DNA from: Streptomyces sp. H27-C3
GTDB taxonomy: Bacteria; Actinomycetota; Actinomycetes; Streptomycetales; Streptomycetaceae
Assembly (NCBI RefSeq): GCF_030063415.1
Contig: NZ_JASITA010000017.1
Coordinates: 62,001-126,000 of the forward strand
Length of the DNA: 64,000 bases
Direction: 5' to 3'
In this document: positions 1 to 10,600 of the stretch, piece after piece
Numbering within the stretch: position 1 is the stretch's first letter
Layout of the letters: each line of letters begins with the position of its first letter
Translations under genes and position numbers: made by a program
The notes under the pieces: generated by a model
Database searches by the model: none
What the model was told of the DNA's origin: nothing
The model's input: the letters and a program-made list of their open reading frames with translations, nothing else

Positions 1-63
1 GACGTGTCGAAGCGATACGTCGCCGCCAAGCAGAGCGCGAACAACCTGCTGCTCGTCCCGTAG
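1..63 (+). CDS. C-terminal end of an unidentified protein (partial)
   Basis: The first 20 codons are open in frame 1 and end at TAG (61-63), reading DVSKRYVAAKQSANNLLLVP. The start lies upstream of the window. A strong hairpin follows about 75 bp later, which fits the end of a transcription unit. The fragment is too short to assign a family. Confidence 0.5.
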   Translation, partial: DVSKRYVAAKQSANNLLLVP

Positions 64-138
64 TCACCGCGCCACGGGACCACACACGCCCTGCCTCGTG
101 ATCGTCTTCTCAACCCTCACCGGGGCGGGTGGAACAAG

Positions 139-175
139 GCCGACCCCCGCGAGGACATGACTCGCGGGGGTCGGC
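139..175. terminator. Bidirectional hairpin terminator
   Basis: Perfect 15-bp inverted repeat (139-153 with 161-175) around a 7-base loop, followed by TGTTT. It lies between the gene entering from the left and the convergent nitroreductase-like gene, so it probably serves both. Confidence 0.85.
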
Positions 176-196
176 TGTTTGCGCGACGCCGGACCG

Positions 197-865
197 TCAG
201 TCGAAGATCGGGCCCTGCGTACGGGTGCGCTTGAGCTCGTAGAAGCCCGGGGTCCCCGCCACCAGCAGCGTGCCGTCCCACAGACGGGCCGCGGCCTCGC
301 CCTTGGGGGCCGGGGTGACCACGGGGCCGAAGAAGGCGACCTCGTCGCCGTCGGGGCCGGGGACCGCGATGACCGGGGTGCCGACCTCCTGGCCGACCTT
401 GTCGATGCCCTCCTGGTGGGAGGCGCGCAGCTCCTTGTCGTACGTGTCGGTGTCGGCGTACTCCGCCAGCGACGCCGGCAGGCCGACCTCCTCCAGTGCC
501 GCGAGGATCACCTCGGGGCCGATGTCCTGGCCCTGGTTGTGGACGCGGGTGCCGATCGCGGTGTAGAGCGGGCCCACCACGTCGTCGCCGTGCTTCTGCT
601 GGGCGGCGATCACCACGCGGACCGGGCCCCACGCCTTCGTCGCCAGCATCTCGCGGTACTCCTCGGGGAGCTCGTCGATGCGGTCCTCGTTCAGTACGGC
701 CAGGCTCATCACGTGCCAGCGGACCTCGACGTCCCTGACCTTCTCGACCTCAAGGATCCAGCGCGAGGTCATCCAGGCCCAGGGGCACAGCGGATCGAAC
801 CAGAAATCGGCCGGGGTCCTGCCGATCGGTATTTTGCCGCTCGGAGTGCTGCCGTTCGTGGACAT
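197..865 (-). CDS. DsbA-fold, mycothiol-dependent nitroreductase-like protein (Rv2466c family)
   Basis: A 222-residue soluble protein of the thioredoxin/DsbA fold. Near the N terminus it has FWFDPLCPWAW, the active-site motif of the Rv2466c family. In M. tuberculosis these proteins use mycothiol to reduce nitro compounds and mixed disulfides. The Mtb enzyme has C-P-W-C; here the second cysteine is alanine, so chemistry through a mixed disulfide with mycothiol at a single cysteine is the likely mode (inference). I chose ATG at 865 because GAGGAGA lies just upstream; the open frame continues 19 codons further without a comparable site. It is divergent from pepN, which starts 142 bp away. Cytoplasmic, with no signal peptide. 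Confidence 0.8.
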   Translation of the reverse strand: MSTNGSTPSGKIPIGRTPADFWFDPLCPWAWMTSRWILEVEKVRDVEVRWHVMSLAVLNEDRIDELPEEYREMLATKAWGPVRVVIAAQQKHGDDVVGPLYTAIGTRVHNQGQDIGPEVILAALEEVGLPASLAEYADTDTYDKELRASHQEGIDKVGQEVGTPVIAVPGPDGDEVAFFGPVVTPAPKGEAAARLWDGTLLVAGTPGFYELKRTRTQGPIFD

Positions 866-1007
866 GTCTCTCCTCGATAAGGACGTGGTGGGGCCGTGGC
901 GCCTTGTCAGGGCCAACGCCACTGGTCACCCGCGTCATTCCCGGATGTCCCGGGACAGTGGCGCATGGGAGGATCGGAGCGTTCGAACGAGACACGAAGG
1001 AGTGCCC

Positions 1008-3599
1008 GTGCCCGGTGAGAATCTTTCCCGCGACGAGGCCCGCGAGCGGGCCGAGCTGCTGTCTGTCGATGGTTACGAAGTGGCCCTCGACCTGCGATCG
1101 GCGCTCGGGGAGGCTGGGGAAGGACCGCGCACGTTCCGCTCGGTGACCACGGTGCGCTTCCGGTCGGCCCGGCCCGGCGCCGCCACGTTCGCCGATCTGC
1201 TCGCGCCCTCGGTGACGGCGGTGACGCTGAACGGCAGGGAGCTGGACCCGGCGGTCGTCTTCGACGGCTCGCGGGTCGCGCTGGACGAGCTGGCCGCCGA
1301 GAACGTGCTGGTCGTGGACGCGCAGTGCGCGTACAGCCGCACCGGCGAGGGGATGCACCGCTTCGTCGACCCGGAGGACGGCGAGGTCTATCTCTATACG
1401 CAGTACGAGCCGGCCGACTCGCGCCGCGTCTTCGCCAATTTCGAACAGCCGGACCTGAAGGCACCCTTCCGTTTCGAGGTGACCGCGCCCGAGGGCTGGA
1501 CGGTCTGGAGCAACGGCGCGGCAGAGGGAGCGGGCGGGCCGGTCGACGGCACCTGGCGGTTCGCCCCGACGCGGCCCATCTCGACGTACATCACCACGGT
1601 CGTCGCCGGTCCCTACCACTACGAGACCGACTCCTACCGGCGCACCTTCGCGGACGGCACGGAGCTGGAGATCCCGCTCGGCGCGCTGTGCCGCAAGGGG
1701 CTGGCCCGGCACTTCGACGCGAACGACGTCTTCCTGCTCACCAAGCAGGGCCTGGACTTCTTCCACGACACCTTCGACTACCCCTACCCCTTCGGGAAGT
1801 ACGACCAGGCCTTCGTGCCGGAGTACAACCTCGGGGCGATGGAGAACCCGGGCTGTGTGACCTTCCGCGAGGAGTTCATCTTCCGCGGGAAGGTGACGGA
1901 GGCGGCGTACGAGCGCCGGGCGAACGTCATCCTGCACGAGATGGCGCACATGTGGTTCGGCGACCTGGTCACCATGCGGTGGTGGGACGACCTGTGGCTG
2001 AAGGAGTCCTTCGCGGACTTCATGGGGTCGTACTCGATGGTGGAGGCGACGCGCTTCACCGACGGCTGGGTCACCTTCGCCAACAACCGCAAGGCGTGGG
2101 CGTACCGGGCCGACCAGCTGCCGTCGACGCACCCGATCACGGCCGACATCCTTGACCTGGAGGACGCCAAGCTCAACTTCGACGGCATCACGTACGCCAA
2201 GGGCGCCTCGGTGCTCAAGCAGCTCGTCGCGTACGTCGGCAAGGACGCCTTCATGGAGGGCGCCCGGCACTACTTCAAGCGGCACGCGTACGGAAACACC
2301 CGGCTCGGCGACCTGCTGACCGTGCTTGAGGAGACCTCGGGGCGCGATCTGGCCGCCTGGTCCCGGGCGTGGCTGGAGACGGCGGGCGTCAACACGCTGA
2401 CGCCGCAGGTCACTTATGACGCGGCGGGGCGGATCACGGAGCTGGCCGTGGTGCAGGAGGCCGCCAATTCCCATCCGGAGCTGCGTCCGCACCGGGTCGC
2501 CGTGGGCCTGTACCGGCGCGACGGCGTCGGCGGGGAACTGGTGCGCTACGCGCGGGCCGAGACGGACGTGGCCGGGCCGCGGACGGTGGTGGCCGAGCTG
2601 GCGGGCAACGAGCGGCCCGATCTGGTGCTGGTCAACGACGACGACCTGACGTACTGCAAGATCCGCTTCGACGCCGATTCGCTGGACACCCTGCGCGCGC
2701 ACCTCGGTGAGCTCACCGATCCGCTGGCGCGCGCGCTGTGCTGGTCCGCGCTGTGGAACATGACGCGGGACGCGCTCATGCCGGCGCGGGACTTCATCGC
2801 CCTGGTGCTGAAGTTCGCCGGTCGCGAGTCGGGGATCGGGGTGTTGCAGATGCTGCACGCGTGGACGCGTTCCGCACTGACGCACTACGCGGCTCCCGAG
2901 TGGCGCGAGGAGGGCGGCCGGGCGCTGTCCGAGGGCGCGCTGCATGAGCTGCGGCTCGCCGAGCCCGGCAGCCAGCATCAACTGACGTGGGCGCGCTTCC
3001 TGGCCTCGACGGCGGGCACCGCGGCCGACTTCCAGCTGCTTCAGGGTCTGCTGGACGACACGGCGAAGATCGACGGCCTGGACGTGGATCAGGAGCTGCG
3101 GTGGGCGTTCCTGGGACCGCTCGCCTCGCACGGGGTGGTCGACGAGAAGGCCGTCGAGGCGGAGCTGGCGCGCGACGACACGGCGTCCGGCAAGCGGCAC
3201 CAGGTGCGGTGTCTGGCCTCGCGTCCTTCGGAGGCGGTCAAGGCGCAGGCGTGGGCCGCGGTCGTCGAGTCGGACGCCCTGTCGAACGCGCTGGTCGAGG
3301 CGACGATCGACGGCTTCGTCCAGCCGGGTCAGCGGGAGCTGATCGCGCCCTACGCGCCGATGTACTTCGCGACGATCGAGCGGGTGTGGGCCGAGCGGTC
3401 CATCCAGATCGGGATGGACGTGGTGTCGGGGCTGTTCCCGGGGCTGCAGGACGATCCGGCGACGCTGGCCGCGACGGACGCGTGGCTGGAGAGCCACCCC
3501 GACGCGGCGCCTGCGTTGCGACGGCTGGTGCTCGAAGCGCGGGACGACCTGGCGCGGGGCTTGCGCGGACAGGCGTGCGACAGGGCCGCGGCCGTCTGA
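1008..3599 (+). CDS. pepN: Aminopeptidase N (M1 family zinc metallopeptidase), copy 1
   Basis: An 863-residue cytoplasmic aminopeptidase that removes N-terminal residues from peptides. The exopeptidase motif GAMEN is present (as GAMENPG), followed about 35 residues later by the zinc site HEMAHMWFGDL with the third ligand Glu in WLKESFAD. The C-terminal half is the helical ERAP1-like domain typical of the actinobacterial PepN. GTG at 1008 is preceded by AAGGAG at optimal spacing; the frame is open much further upstream but without a ribosome site and across the divergent promoter. Start and N terminus (PGENLSRDEA) match those of the second copy at 15769 (PGTNLTREEA). Probably monocistronic, ending at a hairpin. 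Confidence 0.95.
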   Translation: MPGENLSRDEARERAELLSVDGYEVALDLRSALGEAGEGPRTFRSVTTVRFRSARPGAATFADLLAPSVTAVTLNGRELDPAVVFDGSRVALDELAAENVLVVDAQCAYSRTGEGMHRFVDPEDGEVYLYTQYEPADSRRVFANFEQPDLKAPFRFEVTAPEGWTVWSNGAAEGAGGPVDGTWRFAPTRPISTYITTVVAGPYHYETDSYRRTFADGTELEIPLGALCRKGLARHFDANDVFLLTKQGLDFFHDTFDYPYPFGKYDQAFVPEYNLGAMENPGCVTFREEFIFRGKVTEAAYERRANVILHEMAHMWFGDLVTMRWWDDLWLKESFADFMGSYSMVEATRFTDGWVTFANNRKAWAYRADQLPSTHPITADILDLEDAKLNFDGITYAKGASVLKQLVAYVGKDAFMEGARHYFKRHAYGNTRLGDLLTVLEETSGRDLAAWSRAWLETAGVNTLTPQVTYDAAGRITELAVVQEAANSHPELRPHRVAVGLYRRDGVGGELVRYARAETDVAGPRTVVAELAGNERPDLVLVNDDDLTYCKIRFDADSLDTLRAHLGELTDPLARALCWSALWNMTRDALMPARDFIALVLKFAGRESGIGVLQMLHAWTRSALTHYAAPEWREEGGRALSEGALHELRLAEPGSQHQLTWARFLASTAGTAADFQLLQGLLDDTAKIDGLDVDQELRWAFLGPLASHGVVDEKAVEAELARDDTASGKRHQVRCLASRPSEAVKAQAWAAVVESDALSNALVEATIDGFVQPGQRELIAPYAPMYFATIERVWAERSIQIGMDVVSGLFPGLQDDPATLAATDAWLESHPDAAPALRRLVLEARDDLARGLRGQACDRAAAV

Positions 3600-3673
3600 G
3601 GCCCACTCGCCCGCAGGGGCCCGGGACGACCTTTGAGCGGGCTTGATACGGGCCTGATGCGCGCTTGATACGG

Positions 3674-3702
3674 GCAACTCCGTGGCGTATCCACGGGGTT
3701 GC
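3674..3702 (+). terminator. Hairpin terminator after pepN
   Basis: Inverted repeat of 12 bp with one wobble pair (3674-3685 with 3691-3702) and a 5-base loop. It is preceded by two copies of GCTTGATACGGGC at 3641 and 3663. No T-run, which is common for Streptomyces terminators. Confidence 0.6.
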
Positions 3703-3808
3703 CTGATCGGCAGTCGAACGCTCGTACTTTAGTGCGGGCTTGTCCTGAATTGTCGACGGGCTTGTAACAGCGGTTAGTGGGCGGGGAAAGCGCGGGAAAC
3801 CCCGAGAC

Positions 3809-4858
3809 ATGAACCACAACCCCCCCGTCTCCCCCCGCCCCCTCAGCCACCTCACCGATGTACAGCGCCGCGTGCTGTCGGCGGCGCAGTTGCGGGCGCA
3901 CGGCGTCTCCCCCGCCGACACCGCCGCGCAGTGCCGCCCCGGCGGGCCCTGGCAGCAGCTCCTGCCCGGCATCGTCGTCCTGCACCCCGGGCCGCCGACC
4001 GGCGAGGAGCGGCTGCACGCGGTGCTGCTGTACGCGGGACGGCCGCCGGCCCAGGCGGCGGTGCCCGCGCAGCGCAGGACGGGCGCGGACGCCCCTCCGT
4101 ACGGCGACGTCATGATCACCGGGCTGGCCGCGCTCGCCCTGCACGGCTTCTCCGCCGCTCCCCCACTGCTCTCCATCGACCACATCGACGTCCTGGTGCC
4201 GCGCACCCGCAGGCTGCGTTCGACGGGCTGCGCCCGGCTGATCCGCGCCCACTCCACGCCCTCCGCGCAGCAGCTCACCGGCGTGCCGGTGGCCCCCGTG
4301 GCACGTGCGCTCGCGGACGCCGTCGCGCAGCTCGACGACGCGGACGCGGTGCGCCGGCTGCTGACCGAGGCGGTGCGCGGCGGACACTGCGAGCCGGCCG
4401 CCGTGGTGCGGGAGCTGAGCACGGCGCGGCTGCTCTCGCGGCCGCATGTGGTCGACGCGGTGGACTCGTTGCTCGCCGAGGGCCGGGCCATCGCCGAGGA
4501 GCGGCTGTACGAGATGGTCCGCGCCCAGGGGCTGCCCGACCCGCTGTGGGACGTCGACCTGCGGCTGCTGGGCGGTCCCTACCTGGGTGGTGTCGACGCG
4601 TACTGGCCGGACCAGGCGGTGGCGATCGAGCTGGACACCCGAGCGCCCCGGCAGGGCGAGCGGCAGGAGGAGGACGCGCTGTGGACCGAGTACGCCCGCA
4701 AGCGGGAGCACCTGGAGCGGCTCGGCATCACGGTCGTGCACATCACGCCCAGGAAGCTGCGGGATTCGCTGGAGCAGCAGGCCGCGGTGGTGCGTACGGC
4801 CCTGCTTGCGGCGTCGGACCGGGAGCCTGCGGCCTACGTGGTGCTCCTCCCCCGCTGA
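3809..4858 (+). CDS. DUF559/AbiEi-antitoxin-like protein of unknown role
   Basis: A 349-residue protein. The N-terminal part (about 1-110) has the layout of the small winged-helix/AbiEi-antitoxin-like proteins common in Streptomyces (helical start, then WQQLLPGIVVLHPG, then ITGLAALALHGF). The last 90 residues carry an endonuclease-like DUF559 pattern: GGVDAYWPDQAVAIELD followed by W-x-E-Y-x-x-K-x-E and the hydrophobic strand ITVVHI. No toxin partner is adjacent. In other genomes such proteins occur as scattered single genes of unknown function. The ribosome site before ATG 3809 is weak. Function not known; an active nuclease role is only inferred from the fold pattern. Confidence 0.7.
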   Translation: MNHNPPVSPRPLSHLTDVQRRVLSAAQLRAHGVSPADTAAQCRPGGPWQQLLPGIVVLHPGPPTGEERLHAVLLYAGRPPAQAAVPAQRRTGADAPPYGDVMITGLAALALHGFSAAPPLLSIDHIDVLVPRTRRLRSTGCARLIRAHSTPSAQQLTGVPVAPVARALADAVAQLDDADAVRRLLTEAVRGGHCEPAAVVRELSTARLLSRPHVVDAVDSLLAEGRAIAEERLYEMVRAQGLPDPLWDVDLRLLGGPYLGGVDAYWPDQAVAIELDTRAPRQGERQEEDALWTEYARKREHLERLGITVVHITPRKLRDSLEQQAAVVRTALLAASDREPAAYVVLLPR

Positions 4859-4874
4859 GCGTCAACGGGGTCGG

Positions 4875-6569
4875 TCACCGCTTCTTCAGGAGCAGTTCCG
4901 TGTTGCGGGCGTCCGCCGGGCCCGCGAGATTGCGCCTGGCCCCCGGTGCGTTGAAGGACAGTTCGCGGTACAGCGCGGCGAGGCCGGTCTGGGAGAGGTC
5001 GGTGTAGTCGGTGCGGTGGGGCGCCGCGGACTCGATGAGCGTGGTGAAGAGCGAGAGCGTTCCGTCGTGGTTGTCCACCAGTTCGATGACGCGGGCGAGT
5101 TGGGGGAACTCGACGTGCGAGGCGGTGGAAATCTCCCAGAAGGTGCCGTGCTGGAGGATCACATTGCGATGGCTGTGACCGTTGATCCAGGCGACGACGT
5201 TGCGATGCCGCTTGAGGAGCGCCAGCAGCCGGTCGCCGTCGTCGCCGTCGAACGTCCAACTGTTGTGGTGGCTGAAGATCAGCACCTTGTCGTCCTGATG
5301 CGCCGTCAACAGGCGTTTGAGCCAGTCGATTTGGGCCTGGGCGATGTGGCCCTCGAAGTGGCCGCCGCGGTGAGTTGTGTCGAGGCTGACGCCAAGGACG
5401 CCGTCGGCGATGCGGAAGGAGTAGTGCAGGTTTCCGGTGTCGAGGTTCTCGCGGGTGTAGCCGTGGCCGGGCGCGCCCGTCGACGCCCCCGCGTGCGCAG
5501 GGTCGAGGTGGGCCTGAATGTACTCGCGCGGAGTGAAGGGGGCGCGGGCGGGGTCGGGGGTGACGCGGCGCATCCGGCGGGTCTCGCGGCGCAGCAGGTC
5601 GGTGTAGTGGTTGCCCCTGGGGTCCTTGCCGTCCTTGATCACGGCCTCCAGCGCGCGGGCGTCGGCGACCGGGAGGGTCATGAGCTTGCGGTCGCCGACA
5701 GCGAAGTCGCCGAGGAATTCGGTGCCGTTGGCGAAGCAGCCGCTGGGCAGGTCGTCGTGGTTGCCGACGGTGGAGTACCAGGGCAGCCGCAGCCCGGGGC
5801 TGTTGACCGGGCGGATCGCGGCGGCCAGGTAGCCCTCGATGCGCGGGTAGCCGAGCTTCTTGTCGGCGTCGCGCAGGGCCCCGTCCGGGTGCCAGTACAG
5901 GGGCAGGCCGGAGTCCTGGACGCCTTCGTAGCGGCCGGGGTCTCCGGTGTTGGGAGTGATGCGGCCCCCGCTCATCGTGCGCAGGAACCAGCCCAGCTCG
6001 GCCTTGGAGTTGTTGTCGGTGTTGTCGCCGGTGGTCATGACGAAGTCGAGCGGCGCCCCGGTGGCGGGCCCGCCGCGCAGGGCGTTGACGCGCTCGACCA
6101 GGGACACCGCGCCGTGCACGGTGAGGGCCTCCTGGGGGCGCCAGGCGGAGACGGCCTGGGCGCGCATGTACTCCGTGCGGACCGGGTGCTGGGTGTCGGT
6201 GAGGTGCAGGTCGGTGAGCTGGACGAAGGAGGCGACGGTGGTGCGGCGGTCGGCGCGGCCCGGCTTGGCCGCGGCGAGTTCGCCGCGTACGACGCGCTTC
6301 CAGCCGGGGCCGCCGCCGAGCCGCCGGTATCCGGTGGGTGCGGCGGCGCGGGGCGTGGCGACCGTACCGATGGAGGTGGCCCTGGAGACGGGGGCGACGG
6401 GCGCCGCGGGCCGGGGCGCGGCGGCCGGATCGGCGGGGCTGCGGGGCGGGGTCGGGGCGCCCTGGTCGGGGCGGATCACGACGCCGAGGCCGGCGGAGGC
6501 GCCGACCGCCCCGGTGGCGGCGAGGAAGGAGCGGCGGTCGAGGGCGGCTGCGGAGCGTAGGCGTGACAT
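4875..6569 (-). CDS. TAT-exported metallophosphoesterase (TIGR03767/PPA1498 family)
   Basis: A 564-residue calcineurin-type phosphoesterase. The start has a twin-arginine signal (LDRRSFLAATG, RR at residues 12-13) followed by a hydrophobic Ala/Gly segment and a Pro/Ala-rich linker. The metal-binding motifs are complete: QLTDLHL (Asp120, His122), MTTGDNTDNN, TVGNHDD, FSHHNSW and INGHSHRN. It therefore binds two metal ions and hydrolyses phosphoesters outside the membrane; the substrate is unknown. ATG 6569 was chosen for its GGGGAGA ribosome site and because it places the RR motif correctly. It converges on the preceding gene with a 16-bp gap. Confidence 0.88.
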   Translation of the reverse strand: MSRLRSAAALDRRSFLAATGAVGASAGLGVVIRPDQGAPTPPRSPADPAAAPRPAAPVAPVSRATSIGTVATPRAAAPTGYRRLGGGPGWKRVVRGELAAAKPGRADRRTTVASFVQLTDLHLTDTQHPVRTEYMRAQAVSAWRPQEALTVHGAVSLVERVNALRGGPATGAPLDFVMTTGDNTDNNSKAELGWFLRTMSGGRITPNTGDPGRYEGVQDSGLPLYWHPDGALRDADKKLGYPRIEGYLAAAIRPVNSPGLRLPWYSTVGNHDDLPSGCFANGTEFLGDFAVGDRKLMTLPVADARALEAVIKDGKDPRGNHYTDLLRRETRRMRRVTPDPARAPFTPREYIQAHLDPAHAGASTGAPGHGYTRENLDTGNLHYSFRIADGVLGVSLDTTHRGGHFEGHIAQAQIDWLKRLLTAHQDDKVLIFSHHNSWTFDGDDGDRLLALLKRHRNVVAWINGHSHRNVILQHGTFWEISTASHVEFPQLARVIELVDNHDGTLSLFTTLIESAAPHRTDYTDLSQTGLAALYRELSFNAPGARRNLAGPADARNTELLLKKR

Positions 6570-7019
6570 GGCGCGGTCTCCCCGGGTGCGAACGCATCGG
6601 CCGGGCGCGCCGTGCCGCCTTGGCCGCGGACCGCCTCCGTCCGGTGCGGGGCCTCGCGGGCACCGGGGGCGCACGGCCGGCTGCGGGAGGCTGCCGGGTG
6701 CGGGTGGCCGGTGACGCTGCGGGGTGCCGTGCCGGGCGGGGCGGGCCCGGACGATCCGGACGGCGTGCCCCGGGCGGAAGTGGAATCCCCCGCCCCCCTG
6801 GATCGTTGACATCGGGAATGGCCTGCGCGTTAACGGCTCCGCAACGCGCAACACCGATCACCGGACAGGGATCACCCGGGCGTCCGGGGGCGCGTGAAGT
6901 GCCATCGGAAGCCCCCCGGGCCGCATGGTCGCGCTCACTCCCCGTTCATCTGGCGGGGAAGGCGGCACAATTCGCCCCCGGACGAGCCCCGCGGCCGGTC
7001 CGGTCCCAGGCCCCTCCCG
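6570..7019. other. 450-bp intergenic region
   Basis: Between the start of the phosphoesterase and the end of the Nudix gene, both on the minus strand. It should hold the phosphoesterase promoter. I found no convincing gene, repeat or operator; long frames here lack ribosome sites and domain-like sequence. Confidence 0.5.
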
Positions 7020-7472
7020 CTACCGCCCCGCGACCCGCCCCGCGGCCGGCTTCGTCCGCCACAGCTCCATGCCCGTGTCGACCAGCTCGACGCGGTCGAG
7101 GCCGGAGACGGCCTCCAGCGGGTGCCAGGCGGCCAGATCCGTGGAGCCGCCCGTCTCGTGGCGCAGTTCACCGCCGGTGACCCGGCCCTCGTACACGATC
7201 CGCAGGCCCTGGAAGTCCGCGAAGGTGCCGAGGCGGCGCGGGTAGCGGCGGGTGATGGAGTCCAGGCCGATGAGACGGACCGGCTCGACCGCGTAGCCGG
7301 TCTCCTCCAGCGCCTCGCGGACGACCGTGTCGTACGGGTCCTCGCCGTGGTCCATGCCGCCGCCCGGCAGCGTCCAGCGCTTGCTGCCGTCGGGGGCCAC
7401 CCAGCGGGCGAGGAGCACCTGGCCGTCCCGCACGCACACGGCGTAGGCCGCCACCCTGAGCTCTTGGTTCAT
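7020..7472 (-). CDS. Nudix hydrolase
   Basis: A 150-residue protein with a full Nudix box: GGGMDHGEDPYDTVVREALEETG, that is G-x5-E-x7-R-E-x2-E-E-x-G, the Mg-binding loop helix of enzymes that hydrolyse nucleoside diphosphates linked to another group. The N-terminal strand ELRVAAYAVCVRDGQVLLARW is typical. The length is that of a single-domain housekeeping Nudix. Substrate cannot be told from sequence. It is divergent from the large subtilase gene. Confidence 0.88.
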   Translation of the reverse strand: MNQELRVAAYAVCVRDGQVLLARWVAPDGSKRWTLPGGGMDHGEDPYDTVVREALEETGYAVEPVRLIGLDSITRRYPRRLGTFADFQGLRIVYEGRVTGGELRHETGGSTDLAAWHPLEAVSGLDRVELVDTGMELWRTKPAAGRVAGR

Positions 7473-7674
7473 TGGGTGAGGTTACGGGGCAACGCGCCTG
7501 GCCGCCCGGTATGCGGTGATTCACTCCCGATGGCGGATGCGGCGCGCTGGCGGATGTACGCCAAGAGCACATTCAGATCCTGACAACTCTCCCCAAAGAA
7601 CTGTCACTTAAGAAAGGCTGAGCGGTCATCCGGCACCGTATTCCGGACCCTCTCTTCCACATACAGGGATGCCA

Positions 7675-10600
7675 ATGACCCTCGAATCCTCCGGCTCCAC
7701 CACCGGGCCGAGACGCACGGCCCGAATAGCCGTCGCCGCCGGGCTCGTTGCCGCGCTGTGCGCCGCGGCACCGGTGGCCGCGTTCGCGGCCCCCGCGGAC
7801 ACCGGGCCAGGTGCGACGGCGCCGCCCGCCGCCAAGACTGCCGCCCAAAAGCTCGGCAGCGCCGACGCGCAGTTGCTCACCGAGGCGGAGTCCACCGGCG
7901 CGAAGAGCGTCACGCTGATGGTCGCCACCGCGCCCGGCGCCACCGAGCAGGTCGCGCGTCAGCTCGACGCCGTGCGGGGCTCCGTCGTCGGACGTAGTGA
8001 CGACAAGCTCGGCTATGTACGGGCGACGCTCCCCACGGACCGCGCGGACGCGGCCATCAAGGCGGCGGCGAGGCTCTCCAGCGTCCACGGCATCGACCTC
8101 AAGCACGAGATCGAGCTCGACGACCCGACGCCGCAGGGCGACCGTGCCAAGGGCGCCGACACCGCGGCCAAGGGCACGTACCCGGCGCCGGACAAGGAGA
8201 CCCCGGCGAGGAACCCGTACAACCCGTCCTTCGAGACCGGCGCCGTGGACTTCGTGAAGAAGAACCCGAAGGCGGACGGCCGCGGCATCACCATCGGCAT
8301 CCTGGACTCGGGCATCGACCTCGGGCACCCAGCGCTCCAGAAGACCACCACCGGCGAGCGCAAGATCGTCGACTGGGTGACGGCCACCGACCCGGTCGCC
8401 GACGCCGACGGCACCTGGCGCCGGATGACGGCCGAGGTCAGCGGGCCGGTCTTCACGACCGGCGGCCGGACCTGGTCCGCGCCCGCGGGCACGTACAAGT
8501 TCAACACGTTCGCGGAGGCCGCCACCACCGGTGGCGACATGGCGGGCGACCTGAACCGCGACGGCGACACCACCGACGTGTGGGGCGTGCTCTACGACTC
8601 GGCGGCCGGCAGCGTCCGTGTCGACCTCGACAACGACGCCGACTTCGGCGACGAAGAGGCGATGAAGCCGTACAAGGACGCGCAGCAGGTCCGGTACTTC
8701 GGCAAGGACAACCCGGCGACGGAGATCGTCGAGCAGATCCCGTTCGTCACCGAGGTCCGCAAGGACGTCGTCTACAACGGGTCGGGCGCCAAGGCCGACT
8801 ACGTCAGCATCGGTGTCATCGAGGGCTCGCACGGCACGCACGTCGCGGGCCTCGCGGCCGCCAACAGCCTCTTCGGCGGCAAGATGAACGGCGCCGCCCC
8901 CGGCGCCAAGCTGGTCTCCTCGCGCGCCTGCACCTGGAGCGGCGGCTGCACCAACGTCGCGCTCACCGAGGGCATGATCGATCTCGTCACCAAGCGCGGT
9001 GTCGACATTGTCAACATGTCGATCGGCGGCCTGCCTGCGCTCAACGACGGCAACAACGCCCGCGCCGAGCTCTACACGCGCCTCATCGACACCTACGGTG
9101 TGCAGCTGGTCATCTCGGCCGGCAACAGCGGCCCCGGCACCAACACGATCGGCGACCCTTCGGTGGCCGACAAGGTGATCTCGGTCGGCGCGTCCATCTC
9201 CAAGGAGACGTGGGCGGCCAACTACGGCTCGCAGGTGAGCAAGCGGTACGCCATGATGCCGTTCTCCTCCCGCGGCCCGCGCGAGGACGGCGGCTTCGCG
9301 CCGACCATCAGCGCGCCCGGCGCCGGTATCAACACCACCCAGACCTGGGCCCCCGGCGGCCCGGTCGCCGACGCCGGCTACCAGCTGCCGCCCGGCTACT
9401 CCATGCTGCAGGGCACCTCGATGGCGTCCCCGCAGGCGGCGGGCGCATCGGCGCTGCTGCTGTCCGCGGCGAAGCAGGCCGGCGTCGAGCTCACCCCGGC
9501 GAAGCTGCGCACCGCGCTGACCAGCCAGGCCGACCACATCAGCGGCACGCAGGCGCACGAAGAGGGCGCCGGCCTGATGAACATCGGTGACGCCTGGAAG
9601 GCGATCAAGAGGGGTGCGACGGCCCACGAGTACACCGTGAAGGCGCCGGTCGACACCGCTCTCGACACCAACCTCAAGACCCCGGGCTTCGGCACCGGTC
9701 TGTACGACCGCGAGGGCGGCCTGAAGACCGGCCAGAAGAAGGTCTACGACGTCACCGTCACCCGCACCACGGGCCCGGACCGCGCCCTTCGGCACGAGCT
9801 GCACTTCGAGAACAACGACGGCACCTTCCGGATCGTCGGCGACGACGTGATCGGCCTCCCGCTGAACACGCCGGTCACCGTGAAGGTCTCCGCGCAGCCC
9901 CGCTCGGCGGGAATCCACAGCGCGATCCTGGAGGTGGACGACAACCGCACCGAGGGCATCGACAAGCAGGTCCTCAGCACGGTCGTCGCCGCCGAGGACC
10001 TCGCGAAGCCCGCCTACGCCGTGTCCGAGTCGGACTCGGTGCAGCGCAACAGCTCGAAGTCGTACTTCATCACCGTCCCGCAGGGTGCCAAGACCCTGGA
10101 GGTCGCCCTGGGCGGGCTCAAGGACGGCAGCCAGACGCGGTTCATCTCCATCCACCCGTACGGCGTTCCGTCCGACCCGACCTCGACGGTCAACTGCTAC
10201 CCGAACTACGTGAACCCGGCCAACATCTGCCGCCCCGACGTCCGCTCGTACCCGAACCCGGCTCCGGGTGTCTGGGAGATCGAGGTCGAGTCGCGCCGTA
10301 CGTCGCCGCTGCTCGACAACCCGTACAAGCTGGACGTCTCGCTGCTCGGTGTCACCTTCGACCCGGCCGTGCAGGTCCTGCCCGAGGCGAAGGTCGGTAC
10401 TCCGGCGCCGGTGGAGTGGAAGGTCACCAATGACTTCGCCGCGCTGGAGGGCAAGCTGAAGGGTGGCCCGCTCGGCTCGTCGAAGGACGCGCGTCCGACG
10501 ATCAAGCAGGGCGAGCAGCAGGAGTCCACGGTCGTCATCGGTGAGGGCGTCGAGCGGCTGGACGTCGCCATCGGCAAGGTCTCCGACGCCGCCGCCGACC

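Noticed and set aside
750..3677. Very long minus-strand frame opposite pepN
   Set aside because: Composition is Arg/Gly/Val/Leu filler typical of antisense frames in high-GC DNA; pepN on the plus strand has full family motifs.
4446..6560. 704-codon plus-strand frame opposite the phosphoesterase
   Set aside because: Shadow of the minus-strand gene, which has TAT signal and metal motifs.
6806..6835. TTGACA-18-TTAACG as a plus-strand promoter
   Set aside because: Poor -10, and no plus-strand gene follows for 840 bp.
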